Shown here piece by piece: positions 31,373 through 42,855 of a DNA stretch of 64,000 nucleotides. Every line of letters starts with the position of its first letter. Position 1 is the first letter of the stretch. The notes under the pieces are model-generated. The model ran no database searches and had not been told where the DNA came from. It saw only the letters and a program-made list of their open reading frames with translations. The position numbers and the translations under genes are program-made. The stretch is from positions 58,780,919 to 58,844,918 of the forward strand of contig JAVHZZ010000011.1 of assembly GCA_036250195.1 (NCBI GenBank). Direction: 5' to 3'. The DNA is from Mixophyes australis (lineage: Eukaryota; Chordata; Amphibia; Anura; Limnodynastidae).

Positions 31373-33064
31373 AACCTGTCCCAGTGGAATCGAGACAACG
31401 CATCTGCTAGGCTATTCTGCACCCCCGGAACATGTCTAGCCCTGAACGAAATGTCATTCTGCAGACAGCGCAAAACTAGGTGCCGCAGGAGCAATATTGC
31501 CTGTTGGGCCGAGGCGCTCTGCTTGTTGATGGACTGGACCACCCCCATATTGTCGCACCAAAACACTATGTGCCCGCAAAACGGGTGCCCACAGTTCGAT
31601 TGCCACCACAATCGGGAATAGCTCAAGGACCAACAAGTTCCTGGTGATCCCATCCCTATGCCACTCATTGGGCCATCTATCCGCACACCAGTGTCCATCC
31701 AGATAAGCCCCGAAGCCAGATGCTCCAGCAGCATCTGTGAACAAGTTGATTTCAATGTTTGTAACTGGAGGTGACGGCCAAATACGCTTGCCATTGAAAC
31801 CCCTAAGGAAAATGAGCCATATCTGTAGATCATCCCTAACCACTTTGGATAGTCGTATGACTGCATGTGGCCTACTCCTACCTGCTGTGGCTCTTTGGAG
31901 CTTCCTACAGAAAACCCTCCCCATGGGGATCACCCGGCAGGCAAAGTTGAACCGCCCTAACAAGGACTGTATCAGCCTCAGGGAACTAGCGTTTGCCCCT
32001 AACACTTCTGTGATAGCCTCGTACATCTCTGTAACCTTGTCTGCTGGAAGCCTACAGATCCCTGCTAACGTGTCAATCTCGATCCCGAGGATTGAGAGAC
32101 ACATAGTTGGGCCCTCCGTCTTTTCCGCTGCAATGGGAACGCCTAACACCCTAAACAAAGCCTCCGTGGAAAAAAACGTATCTCGACAACCCGTGGTATC
32201 CGGCGGCCCGATAACCTAGAAGTCGTCAAGATAGTGCACTATCCACCGACACCCCGTCCCGGCCTGAATGCACCAATGCAAGAAACTACTAAATTTCTCG
32301 AACAGTGCACATGAGATCGAACAACCCATGGGAACCCAGCGATCGATATAGTATTCACCACGATGCCGAAAACCCATGAATTGATAAGACTCAGGGTGAA
32401 GGGGTAGCAATCTGAAAGCCGATTCGATATCCACTTTGGCCAACAAGGAGCCCCTGCCGTATTCCTGAACCAGCGCTAGGGCCAATTCGAATGACTGATA
32501 ACTGAGTGAACTGAGATTAACGTCAATTGCATCATTCACGGATTGACCATCAGGATAAGACAAGTGCTGGATCAGTCTAAACTTTCCTACTGCTTTTTTG
32601 GGAACTACCCCTACCGGGGACAAAATCAGATTGGGAATAGGAGGGAGTCGGAACAGGCCAATCATGCGACCCAAACCAACCTCCTTCCCTATTTTTTCGT
32701 CTAATATTTTCGGGAAAGCGAGCGCCAATTTCAGATTAACCGGAGCTGCCGTGGAAACGCTACCCTGAACTGGGAGTTTAAAGCCGAAATGGAAGCCATC
32801 GCGGAGAAGGGTCGCAGTATCCCTATCATCAAACCACGCTAGCCACTTATCCAGCTCGGCCAAATCAATTGGCGATGGCCCCTTGACTCGGCAGAGCTGA
32901 GCCAGAGCCTTTTCCCCGTCCCCCACTTCCGCGAGCCTTTGCGTATTCGGTGGCTGGGTGATGGCCGTTGCGGGACGTGCAAATGTGTCTGAATCTGTAG
33001 GCTGAGCATCTTTGACAAGCCCCTGCGTTGAAATCATAACACCTTCCTTTTGGGGGGAGGGCAT
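31294..33064 (-). pseudogene. Ngaro reverse transcriptase and RNase H, stop and frameshift
   Basis: RT with motifs PVGVVPKKAVGKFRLIQHLS, LLAKVDIESAFRLLPLHPES, VPMGCSISCALFEKF and the catalytic HYLDDF. A TAG at 32216-32218 follows directly after YLDDF, and the same frame then continues (VIGPPDTTG, EAEK-like palm and connection). RNase H begins around INLFTDAAGASGFGAYLDG (about 31.73 kb); a single-base shift near 31575 moves the homology to another frame, where WCDNMGVVQSINKQSA and DALSRFHWDRF are read. The gene is inactive in this copy. Confidence 0.82.
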
Positions 33065-34574
33065 TCTGCGCCCTCCCCGGCCCTTGAAACCGCCTAACTC
33101 TGCTACCCTCTGCGGCCTGATTGCTGGGCCTCATTAACTCCAACCACGTGTCAATGTCTTTAGACCCCAGAGGAAGCCTCTCTCGCCCGCTCATCCGCTT
33201 CCTGAAAAGCTCGTCATATGCCCTCCAAATAACCGGGCCGTCCTTTACGAACATCCCGCTAATAAGGTGCATATATCTCCACACCTCCGCTTGCTCGTTG
33301 GGCCGGGTCTCAAGGTATATTGTGGCGAAAATGGAGAAGGCATTTACCCATCTAGAGAAGGATCTGTATTTCTCCTCCCCCATTCCCGACCTCTCGCAGG
33401 CTGCCGCCAGCGCTTTCTTGTTCTCACCGGTTAACGCGTACATATCCACGTACTTACCCCTTCTAATTCTATCCCGTACGCTAGGCCTTATGCCATGGGT
33501 GATTTCAAGGGATTCTACCTGCCCCAATTCGCTACGGACCGCTGTTTGGTCTGTGTCTCCTGGTTGGGGTGTGTGCTTACTCCGTTTTCCTAACAATTCC
33601 GTTTCCAACAACTTAATTAATTTTCTGGGTCTATCACCCGAGCCAGAGGACCCAGTGCTGGTAGATAGGACAGGTGAGCCCAACAAGTGTGATTTATGTG
33701 TGTTAACGGAAATGGACTCACCAACAGGAGCAGGATTCCCAGCACCGACAGACGTCTCCCCGAGTGTTGTTGCTGCGACCTGTCCTCCAGACGTGTCCCG
33801 GACCACATCCTCCCTGGTCCCTGCCGTCCTCTGATCATGAGACTCGGAACCCGAACGATCGTTCCGACCAACCCTCGTCTCCGGATTCGTAACCGTAGGC
33901 TCTAAAACGGAAAGGGGATCAGTCAGCTGAGATCTAGGCAAATAGTCCAAGCGCCGCCGCACTGTGTTAATGTCTCTATCTTCACGAAACAGGTTAGGAG
34001 CCGCTAAATGAGCAGGGCTAGGGAACGCTGAAAAATGCTCCCGCCCCCGTGGCCAATAGCTATCACCGGAGGTGACCCGCCCCCCTAGGGGGAGAGGCCT
34101 TGAACCTAAATTACCGACGCTGGAGTGGTGATAATCGACTATAATATTGTCGGACCAGACTCCGTGACCCCCATAGGTGGACCCCCCTGTCACGTTCCCC
34201 GAAGGAGAGACCCTTTGTGACATGTATGGGCGAGTCGCCGGAGGTGACAGGCGTTGACGTTAAAAAGAAGGCCATACAGGCGCCTCGGTCCTATCTCTGA
34301 AATCCATTGCGGCCCTGGCAGGAAGTGTGTCCGGCCCCCCCAAATAGTGCTGGTATTCCCCGTGAGCTGAGGTATGACCCTGGGACCTGCCGAAATCCTG
34401 ATGGCCTCTGCCATAATGTGACCCCCATGCTGAACCCCCACTACTATGGGGCAGAAAAGGGCTGGGAGGGAAATGCAATTGGTGGAGTGCTGGAGGGTTA
34501 TGACCCTGTGGCCTAACCCCTTGGGCTGCAACAGGAGGGGTGATGGGGCACAGTCTAAATTGGGAATGACTCAT
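32865..34574 (-). pseudogene. Ngaro Gag-like protein with one in-frame stop
   Basis: The frame runs from ATG at 34574 (MSHSQFRLCPITPP) to 32865, interrupted only by TAA at 34260-34262; after it, 452 aa remain open from MSQRVSPSG. The N-terminal half is low-complexity and Ser/Gly/Pro-rich. The C-terminal half has a helical region (KKALAAACERSGMGEEKY, RWVNAFSIFATIYLE) and ends with a zinc-binding motif CYDFNAGACQRC...HICTSRNGHH, typical of DIRS/Ngaro Gag. Its 3' end overlaps the RT frame by about 200 bases in a different frame. Confidence 0.75.
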
Positions 34575-34589
34575 GTCCCGAACGGGACT

Positions 34590-35160
34590 TGCGGCAGGAC
34601 CACCCGCCCAACCGACAGATCCAATTGCCAGGGGAGGGGGGGGTGCCGGCTACCTGCAGCTGGGACTGGCCACTGGGCTCCCCGACTGGACCACTGGCTG
34701 TTCCAGGAACTGCTGCGCTGCAGGTCCCGGCCGGGCGCGATGGGGCGCGCGTTCTGCACATGCGCGAACCGGCCAGGGGGAGAGAGGAGGGGGCGCGACC
34801 GCGCCGTGCGGCGCGAGAGGCTGGGAAATGGCCAGGAGAAGAGTAAACGGAGGGCAGAGAACCATCCCCGCTTTGAGTCACGGCTGGGGTGCGGGCGGGC
34901 GGTGGAAGGAAGGGGGAGTAGAGGGAAGATGGCGGCGGGAGGGGTTGGGGAGGGGGACCTAAGGCGCGCAGGGCGCGATACATTTCTCCTGGGACGGGGC
35001 ATAATGCAGGAGGCAGGAAATTACAGAGGGGACCAGGGAGAGACGGCGGAGGACAGAGGGGGGTGGAAGATAAATAGAGGGAGGGGGAGAGAGGAAGCGG
35101 CAGGGTTTGGGACAAGTGTAAGGACAAAAGGGAGCTAGAGAGGGACAACTTAGGATTTTA
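34590..35160. promoter_or_regulatory. CpG-rich 5' region of the Ngaro element
   Basis: GC-rich, with dense CpG around 34735-34985 (GGGGCGCGCG, GGCGCGACCGCGCCGTGCGG, GGGCGCGATA), in a window otherwise AT-rich. It lies just upstream of the Gag start on the minus strand, so a TATA-less promoter is likely. ORFs on both strands here are by-products of base composition. Confidence 0.5.
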
Positions 35161-35199
35161 AGGCAAAACAACTGAAGGAAAATAATAGGGAACAGTTAA

Positions 35200-36502
35200 G
35201 ACAGAGGTTATAAAAGGCAATGAATAAAACCACTAATGGCACTTATCCGGTTTCCTCGCTGCTGGGTCTCCTACTGGATCTCGTGCTGCAAGTGAGGTAA
35301 AGCAGGAAGTACAGCCTGCTATATTCTATCAAGGTCCCTCCCACGTGAGCCACCATTGGTCGGTCCCCACCCCATGTTAAACCACACCAGGTAACCATTC
35401 AGCTTGTTACAAACCCTGTTGCCCTTTAAGTGCGTAAGTAAACTTTTCTGTAACTAAAAGAGTAGTACTAACAATTTTAATTAAAGTCCTACAATGAAGT
35501 CAAGTTGGATTCCTACCTAACTATCGAACATCAGCTATGTCTTCTCCCTATGTCTTCTCCTCACTGACACTTGTCCATTTATTTAACTATGAAGTCTGAG
35601 TACTCATGTGACATGACGTGCTTAGTCTATTAAACCAACACATTGTTATCTCTCTTTTCATGTCAATTGTAGTAAGCTGTGTCATTGAAGAGGACATTGT
35701 TCAATCGTAATGAAATGTATAGTGACATATAATTGTGTCCTGACCATGGTCATTGACATAGAGAATGTGAATGCCCTTTAAAGGGTATAGTGTATTGCTT
35801 ACCACATGTACAATAGTATACAGATATTGCTCTTAACCATTATGGTTCATTTCAGACTTCATTGTTAGGCAACTTCACTTGGGGTCCTGAAGTCAGAGGT
35901 CACACACCTCTGGTCTACTGTATACAGAAGAACAGAGTTTGTTATAAAATAAATTGTAGCAATAGGAGGAAAAGTAAAGTAGTTTAATATAACTTAATCT
36001 TAGTTAAAATGTTTTATTTGTGCGTTAGCGAAACAGACTGAAAAACTGCACAATGAAAACTGTGATGTGTGAAATGATAAAAGAGTGTAAAAATAGAACA
36101 CTGAATAAAGGCTTTAGGGATGAATAGAACATTAATATGCAAGCTTCATCATACTGCACACATTGGACCAGCTGTATGTATTATTGACTGGAATGACTGC
36201 TTGAAACAATGAGAGACAGTATACTATTGTACTTGTTTATACCAAAAATGTCTTTAAATGTTTAAACTTAAATATAATTTTACTCAAAAAATAACTTGCA
36301 AAAATGGCAACAGTTTTCATGTCTGCATCATATTGTTTATAAAGAGTGTAAAATGAGCAGTATATTGTGAGAGAAATGTTAAATTAATTCTGTCATTTTG
36401 AACCAGTCAGGACATTCTCCTTATCATTAGTAAACCATGATGTTGGTCATGGACATGTACTTTTGATTCCCATCTTCAAAGCACAATTATAGAGTACATC
36501 AG
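35200..36502. other. Interval with no recognised feature
   Basis: AT-rich sequence between the Ngaro and Harbinger elements. No ORF over 60 codons. It ends with the CAG target duplication at 36500-36502. Confidence 0.5.
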
Positions 36503-36523
36503 GGGCCTGAGTCATTAAGGGAC
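36503..36523 (+). repeat. Left terminal inverted repeat of Harbinger element
   Basis: GGGCCTGAGTCATTAAGG plus GAC, identical to the reverse complement of 45275-45295. Subterminal sequence is rich in CG and GCG words (36525-36650), as on the other side (44990-45250). Confidence 0.95.
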
Positions 36524-37443
36524 GCACACTGAGCGCAGCGCACGTACGTGCACTAATGCATGTATATATAGTGGATGCGAACGATCGTAGTCATCAAGAC
36601 GCGTATTCTCGCGTGTTCCTATCGCACCTGTTTACGGCCGTACACGCCGGCAAATAGTAGCATTACCTGCAGAAGCGAACGCTACGCTTTTTAGTGCCAT
36701 AGTTACATCATTGGTGTATCTCTCAAGTGTTGACTCATGGTTTAACAACTACCCTTGTTTGCTATATAGTGCTGGTTTTAGTTAACAGTAAAATATCTAT
36801 TCCCCTTGTTATGCTACTTTGTTTACCTATACCACCAATGCTCTCTGTGAATCCCAAAGTGTCAGGATGGCTATTAGCCTGGTTGTTATTTCTACAATTG
36901 GCAAACTTTGCCACTAAGCCTGACATTAATGCCCCCATGTACATGATGGACCATTGAGGGGGCATTATCATCATCCCCTAATGGTGATAAATTCACATGC
37001 ATACAGGGGAGGCAGGCCCCCACCAGCTGTTGGCCCTGTAACAGCTACACCACCTGCTTCTATGGTAGCTCAGCCTATGGGGCAATATCACAACCACTAC
37101 ACTGCATCTTCATAAGTCCTCTGATGGCATGGTATAGAAAACAGAACCTATAATGGTGCACGTTTGGTGAAAATGATATAACTGATATGTGTTTTTGGCT
37201 TATTACATTATAGACCGGATGTGAGGTGTGACCCTATTGTACCGTGCTTTACCTCTTCTCCATTGCCTTTTAACCAACAGCGTTACTTAAATTTATAATG
37301 ATAATAATAAAATTTGGTAAATCAAATCACACACACACCAGTTTTTCTTTTAACTAAACAATTTTTATGTAGAAACGAAAACAATATGAATCATGTAATA
37401 TTTTAAAAGTCAATAAAATTTATGTAAGATTTTCTTAAGATAT
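36524..37443. other. Left subterminal region of Harbinger element
   Basis: Non-coding. CpG-containing words close to the end (ACGATCGTAG, TATTCTCGCGTG, CGGCCGTACACGCCGG) may be transposase or Myb-protein binding sites. No supported ORF; short frames at 36727-36974 look incidental. Confidence 0.45.
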
Positions 37444-38824
37444 TTAATTTTTTTTTTTACCTTTTTTGGCTTTTTGTTTATATTTTTTATATATTTTTTC
37501 TTCTTTTTGAAGCTCTCTCAGCAGCCTCTGGCTGTGTGGTCTGGCAGGACCCATCAACTCCTCATCAGCTGCAAAAAACGAAAGACAACAATTTAGTTAA
37601 TGCACTCTTAATACATTCATGTGGTGAAATGCTAGGTCTAGGTTCCTGTACATATGTGTATGTATTTTTCAAGCTCGGTATAGTGCAGAAATGGATGTTA
37701 CCCAAAAACTGGCCCCATTTCTTTAATTCTGCTGAATGTAGGAGTAATACGAAGTATATAGTATAATTGTGTGTTGCTTTTTTATACATTTACTTCCTTG
37801 AAAATGTTGGCAAGCAGAGTCTCACCCTCTAGGGTGCATTTTTTTAAGCCAGCCAGCTGTGCACAAGACAAGAAGTTGGGCGGGGACAGTTTCCCCATTG
37901 GGGGATCTTAGGATGGCCTGTACTGTGAATGGGCAGGGAAAACTGTTTCTCATGTCCTACGTCTATCTCGTAAAAAAAAAAAAAGTCCAAACTCAACTAT
38001 ATGAAAATTACCGTGTACTTACTTTCTTCCACTAGCACCTGTGGCTGCTGAGAGGGGGGTTCAGGCTGGCTCTGGAAGAGTAGTGGTGAAGTGCCAAGGT
38101 CTTCCTCAACCGTTGACTCCTCCTCCATCACCGACTCCTCCACCACCACTGACTCCTCCTGTGGCTCTCCCTTTACGCCTGCTGCCTCCTGTGGGACCAC
38201 CTCTTGTTCATTGCGGCGGTGGTGTCGGGAGCTGCATTGACGTCCTGTTGGAGAGCATGATATGTTATCTTACTTGAAATGTTTTATTTTCTTCAACATA
38301 CACAAACATGCAGCTAATGGTAGCTTTCAATGGTAAATGCTAGTCATGTCAAGTAAATGAAATGGTTAACGTTTGAAACAAAATGACCATAATAAGAAGT
38401 AGAAACTATATATATAATACTAAATAATAATAATATTAATAATAATAATCTTAATAATAATGATATTATTCATTATTATGGTAATGGACACAAAATAGGC
38501 GTTTGCAAATATGTCTCCATATTTCCTGTGTGCTGAAAATATTATATTGCCATATTATATAGTGTTTTGGCCAGACTTACGAGTATTTATTTCTGCCCTC
38601 AATTCTGCGAGGTCGGTCTGTCGTCTCTGCAAATCGCTCCATCTGCGCTGGAATTGGACGATGGAGCGACGCCTTCCCAATTGCAAGCGCAGATGCCTGC
38701 ATATGGCTCGATAACTATTGAGCTTTTCTTCATTGCTCACATACCGCCCTGCGGGTTCAAAACAACGGTCCAGCGTTGCTGTAAGAACCCGCAGTTCGGT
38801 ACGTGAGAATGTGGCGGCTCTCAT
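37444..38824 (-). CDS. Extra Harbinger gene: Myb/trihelix-like protein, 3 exons, intact (196 aa)
   Basis: Predicted exons 38824-38581, 38244-38023 and 37568-37444. Both introns start GTAAGT and end AG, and codon phases join without a break, giving 196 aa. The first exon (MRAATFSRTELRVL...) is a trihelix/Myb-like helical domain with regularly spaced Trp/Leu/Arg (ICRHLRLQLGRRR, VQFQRRWSDLQRR), probably DNA binding. The middle is acidic (EESVVVEESVMEEE), and the C-terminus is a basic coiled segment (LLRELQKEEKIYKKYKQKAK). It has no obvious relation to the plus-strand Myb-like gene of the same element and starts 493 bases from it, divergently. Function is unknown; a role in binding ends or regulating the transposase is inference. 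Confidence 0.72.
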
Positions 38825-39314
38825 TTTTTCTCACAATTGACACTTTAATATCACGCTTACCTATTGGTTCTCAGTGCACATCGGTGCGTCTGCACGTCCA
38901 GCGCGGAACCTTTACTAAGATGGCTGACTGACCTGTCAATAACTTTTCAGCCAATGGGAGGGCCTAGCGTTCTGGCGCCTACGCAAGAGAATGCAGCGGC
39001 AGCACTATAAAAACTTACACTGCATGCGATAGTCGGCCTTGACAATAAATGCATGGACAAACTTTTTTGTTGTCGGGAAACGGATTTCATTGTTGATTTT
39101 GAGGTAAGTAACATGGGCCTAGGTCTGCAACCTGACATAGCATATAAGGAGAATGAATAATTGCACTTTCTTTTTTCTTTTTTAGTTTGTCATTGACATT
39201 TGTGTGTCACAGCACAGGATAACCCTCCCTCCATTTTGTGGTAAGTAACATGGGCCTAGGTCTGCGCCTTTTTGGTATAGTGATAGACTAAACTTATTTT
39301 ATTTCAATTTGTAG
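38825..39314. promoter_or_regulatory. Divergent promoter and spliced 5' leader of the Myb-like gene
   Basis: Between two divergent genes. On the plus strand CACTATAAAAACTT (about 39004-39017) is a TATA box. Downstream, GAG|GTAAGT at 39104 and TTTTTTAG at 39185 bound a small intron, then a non-coding exon 39186-39240 ends at GTAAGT (39241), and TTTGTAG at 39314 leads to the exon with the ATG at 39317. The leader segment 39104-39255 recurs twice, inverted, upstream of the transposase. Confidence 0.6.
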
Positions 39315-39884
39315 ACATGTCTGAACAAGAAGCAAATCAGCCTTCCGGATCATCAGCTGTTGGTGCGAAAAAAACACGTCAGCCCAATTTTACTAAATCT
39401 GAAATTGACATTTTGGTGGAATTGGCTGTTGATAGGCTCCACTCCACTCCGCATCAGCTTTCTGCACCATCCAAAGACAGAATATTGGAAGAAATCACAA
39501 ATGAGGTCAATGCCGTGCTCCAATAAGATGCAAGGTGAATGAGGTCCAGAGAAGGTAAATATGGAATCATCCAAAAATTAGCTCTTTGTTCTTATATAAA
39601 ATGTGTCCAGGTTTTGGAGATAATTTCATCCTTCTAATGTGTCTATTTTGCACACAGGTGGCAAGACTTTAAACGTCGCCTTAAAGGCAAAATTACAGAG
39701 CACCGAAGGCATGCACAAAGGACAGGCGGCGGACCTCCGGCACAACTTGAACTAACTGCATTGGAGACCAGGGCATTGGCCTGTTTGGATGCGGAGATGG
39801 TGGAAAGTGTGGGCCGCATTGACACTGGACGTAGCCCACCCGCCAGCGAGCCTATCACAGCTCCAGGTATATACACACACATAT

Positions 39885-39936
39885 ATTATATATATAAATT
39901 GTATCATTAATTATATATATATCAATATATATATAT

Positions 39937-39974
<38 letters not shown>

Positions 39975-39975
39975 C
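39885..39975. repeat. (AT)n microsatellite in intron
   Basis: Long (AT)n with interspersed CA, within intron 2 of the Myb-like gene. Confidence 0.9.
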
Positions 39976-40774
39976 TGTTAAAAAATAATTGGCCTTTAGT
40001 AGCAAATCCTATACTGAAACATATTGATAGTGAGAAGTAAAGAAGTTATATTTTAACCGCCACACACACCAAAGTAAACTATTGTATTGACAATGTATCG
40101 TTTGCCAAAATGCGATCAATAATAATTCACACTAATTTCCTTAGCACGGTATTAACTTTTTTTGTTCAATTTGTCATTATAGGGGCCAATACAGCGGGAA
40201 AAAATTCCGAGGATGAGCTGGTGGAGGAGGCACGTGATGTGGAAGAGCATCAGATGACTGAGGAAGCACAAGTCAGTGAATGGTAATCACTGCACGCCTG
40301 CTATCACAGTATTCGAGAGACAAATACCACTATTCAGTCCAACACCACAGATATTGCCACAACCCTCACCCGTATGGAGCATACTTTACACAGTAGCCTC
40401 ACCCGTATAGAGAACACTTTGGACTTAAACCTTACCTCTATCAACAATACCCTTACACGCTTCACTGACCTTATTGCAATGTATATCACCAATCCTGAAA
40501 CACGCATATCACAGGGATCTTCTCCTACTCCTTTCTCTCCATCTCTCAGTCCCATTTATCAATCATACTATACTTCACCCGATTATCGCTCCACAAGTAG
40601 ACCCTATTGCGTGCACCCGTCTTCACATATTGAACAACTTCCCTCTCAAGGTCCTAATGGTCCTAGTGTAAGACCCCAAATGCATCACCATCGTTTCCAA
40701 AGCAACCGATATTTTGACAATGACCCATATGCACATTACACTCTGTCAAACAACTATCATTTACCTCCACCTTC

Positions 40775-40935
40775 CCCTTCTGCCATCTCTGCCCTTTCTG
40801 CCATCTCTGCCCCTTCTGCCATCTCTGTCCCTTCTGCCCCCTCTGCCCCTTCTGCCATCACTGCCCCTTCTGCCATCTCTGCCCCTTCTGCTATCTCTGC
40901 CCCTTCTGCCATCTCTGCCCCTTCTGCAATATCTG
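40775..40935. repeat. 15-bp coding minisatellite
   Basis: GCCATCTCTGCCCCTTCT repeats in multiples of 3 bases encode Ala-Ile-Ser/Ala-Pro-Ser tandem units in the Myb-like protein. Confidence 0.8.
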
Positions 40936-42042
40936 ACACCCGTGCACCCCGTGCCACCCGTGCACCCCGTGCCACACAATTGCCGGCTGCTGCACACTCA
41001 CTAACTGCTGCTCCACTGGCCTCTGCTTCCTCCCCACTGTTGCCTTCTATATCACGCGTTACCAGAAGCCAGACTCATCTAAGAACAGCTGCAACCATTC
41101 TTCCACCAAAGAGGCCTGAAAATCCAAGTAATTGTTTGTTTGTTTTTCCTTACAGTGTAAATAAAATCTATAATGACATACTTCTTAGTTATGTATGTTT
41201 TCTTTTGTAAAAATTTTTTTTACAAGAGAAGTAGGTGTCCAGGACATATTGTTTAAAAGACACAGCATCAACTGATTCAGGAGGGCTGGGATCAGCATGT
41301 AACACCTCCTGGCCAGCAACCTCAGCCTCTTCCACCCAAGGAACCCCACTCCTAATGGCGATGTTATGGAACACCACACACAGAGCAATGATATCACAGA
41401 CAGTGGTTGGAGTATACATTAGAGCACCGCCAGACCGATCTAGGCAACGGAATCTGGCCTTTAAAAGACCAAATGCCCGCTCCACAACCGATCTAGTGGT
41501 GGTATGTGCGGAGTTGTATGCCCTCTCCTGCTCCGTATGTGGGTTCAATAGAGGAGTGAGGAGCCAAGGGCAAAAAGGGTATGCATTATCTCCTAGAAGG
41601 GGTGACAAGAAGGAGAAAGTGCAAAAATATGAGTGACAGAATTGTAGGTCCATCAACAACATAGGCAACATGTTGGATGACAAATAGTGAAAAATGAAGC
41701 AATTAGACACAGATATTACTTCAGAGAAGCTTACATAACATAATCAATGTATTTTGACCCAAAGTTTAATCTTTTGAAAAGCTTTTCATTAGAGATGAGC
41801 GGGCTCGGATATCTGAAATCCGAGCCCACCCGAACGTTGCCGATCCGAGCCGGATCCGAGACAGATCCGGGTATTCCCGCCAATTGCAAAACTGAAACCG
41901 AGGCTCTGAGTCATAATTCTGCTGTCGGATCTCGCGATACTCGGATCCTATAAATTCCCCGCTAGTCGCCGCCAACTTCACTCGGGCATTGATCAGGGTA
42001 GAGGGAGGTTGTGTTAGGTGGTCCTTTGTCCTGCTATATCTC

Positions 42043-42405
42043 GTGCTGTGCTGTGCTGTGCTGTTCAGTTCTGTACTGTGCTGTGTTGTGCTGTTCAGTT
42101 CTGTGCTGTGCTGTGCTGTGCTGTGTTCTGCTCAGTCCAGTGGTGCTGTGTCCTGTGCTCTGTCCTTCTGAGTTCAGTGGTGCTGCTGGGTCCTGTGCTG
42201 TGTCCTGTTCAGTCCAGTGGTGCTGTGTCCTGTGCTCTGTCCTTCTGAGTTCAGTGGTGCTGCTGGGTCCTGTGCTGTGTCCTGTTCAGTCCAGTGGTGC
42301 TGTGTCCTGTGCTCTGTCCTTCTGAGTTCAGTGGTGCTGCTGGGTCCTGTGCTGTGTCCTGTTCAGTCCAGTGGTGCTGTGTCCTGTGCTCTGCCCTTCT
42401 AAGGG
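42043..42405. repeat. CTGTG repeats and ~78-bp tandem array inside hAT
   Basis: First (GTGCTGTGCTGTTCAGTTCT)-type short repeats, then about three to four copies of a 78-bp unit containing CAGTCCAGTGGTGCTGTGTC and TTCTGAGTTCAGTGGTGCTG. 78 is divisible by 3, which explains the open frames. Confidence 0.85.
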
Positions 42406-42519
42406 CATTGTTATTTCCCCATTATTCCCAAATTATAAAAAATTATCAAAAAAAAAAAAAGTTATAAAAAAAATTACAAAAAAAGTAATTATAATAAAAA
42501 AAGAAAAAATATCCCAAAA

Positions 42520-42855
42520 CAATCCTGCAGTATAAGTCCATTGGTACTGCTATATTACAAAGTTCACTGATTCTGCAGTATAAGTCCAGTGGTACTGCTA
42601 TATTACAAAGTTCACTGATTCAGCAGTATAAGTCCAGTGGTACTGATATATTACAAAGTTCACTGATTCAGCAGTATAAGTCCAGTGGTACTGATATATT
42701 ACAAAGTTCACTGATTCAGCAGTATAAGTCCAGTGGTACTGCTATATTACAAAGTTCACTGATTCAGCAGTATAAGTCCAGTGGTACTGCTATATTACAA
42801 AGTTCACTGATTCTGCAGTATAAGTCCAGTGGTACTGCAATATTACAAAGTCCAG
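42520..42855. repeat. 48-bp tandem array inside hAT (7 copies)
   Basis: Units of GCAGTATAAGTCCAGTGG, TACTGCTATATTACAAAG, TTCACTGATTC in head-to-tail order; copies are almost identical, indicating recent expansion or homogenisation. Confidence 0.88.

Larger units (their letters stand above)
28965..35200 (-). mobile_element. Ngaro/DIRS-type tyrosine-recombinase retrotransposon
   Basis: On the minus strand: gag-like ORF (34574-32865), RT/RNase H (33064-~31300), tyrosine recombinase (31372-30410) and an SGNH hydrolase (~29992-29428). This order and the hydrolase are hallmarks of vertebrate Ngaro elements, which integrate as a circle through the recombinase and lack LTRs of the usual type. An AATAAA signal lies at about 29057-29062, followed by GGTCTCCGTGTCTTTAT. 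I could not identify the split direct repeats (A1, B1-A2-B2), so the ends are approximate. Every gene carries at least one stop or frameshift. Confidence 0.85.
39315..41210 (+). pseudogene. Harbinger Myb/SANT-like protein gene, damaged
   Basis: The usual second gene of PIF/Harbinger elements, a Myb-like DNA-binding partner that helps bring transposase to the nucleus and ends. Exons: 39315-39554 (MSEQEANQPSG..., helices of the Myb domain FTKSEIDILVELAVDR), 39658-39866 (WQDFKRRLKGKITEHRR, then GGGPPAQ) and from 40183. The first exon has a frameshift near 39510-39525, so the frame stops at 39526 just before the part that joins exon 2. TAA at 40284-40286 interrupts exon 3, whose frame otherwise continues through a heptad-like region (LTRMEHTLHSSLTRIENTL) and a proline/serine repeat (SAISAPSAIS) to about 41127 or 41210. 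AATAAA lies at about 41160. Confidence 0.75.

Noticed and set aside
33121..33834. Possible host gene on the plus strand
   Set aside because: The opposite strand carries DIRS/Ngaro Gag with zinc motif in an open frame; no supporting plus-strand domain.
31737..34000. Plus-strand ORFs of 160 and 237 codons
   Set aside because: They are antisense to Ngaro RT and Gag, whose motifs are clear on the minus strand.
34446..35171. Long overlapping ORFs on both strands (up to 230 aa)
   Set aside because: They lie in a GC- and CpG-rich segment where stops are rare. No domain or consistent frame; best explained as the Ngaro promoter region.
40714..41004. Extra ORFs on both strands in the SAISAPS repeat region
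   Set aside because: Shadows of a 15-bp coding minisatellite in the Myb-like gene.
42011..42402. ORFs rich in Cys/Val/Leu (up to 104 aa)
   Set aside because: Frames of the CTGTG and 78-bp tandem arrays within a hAT element.
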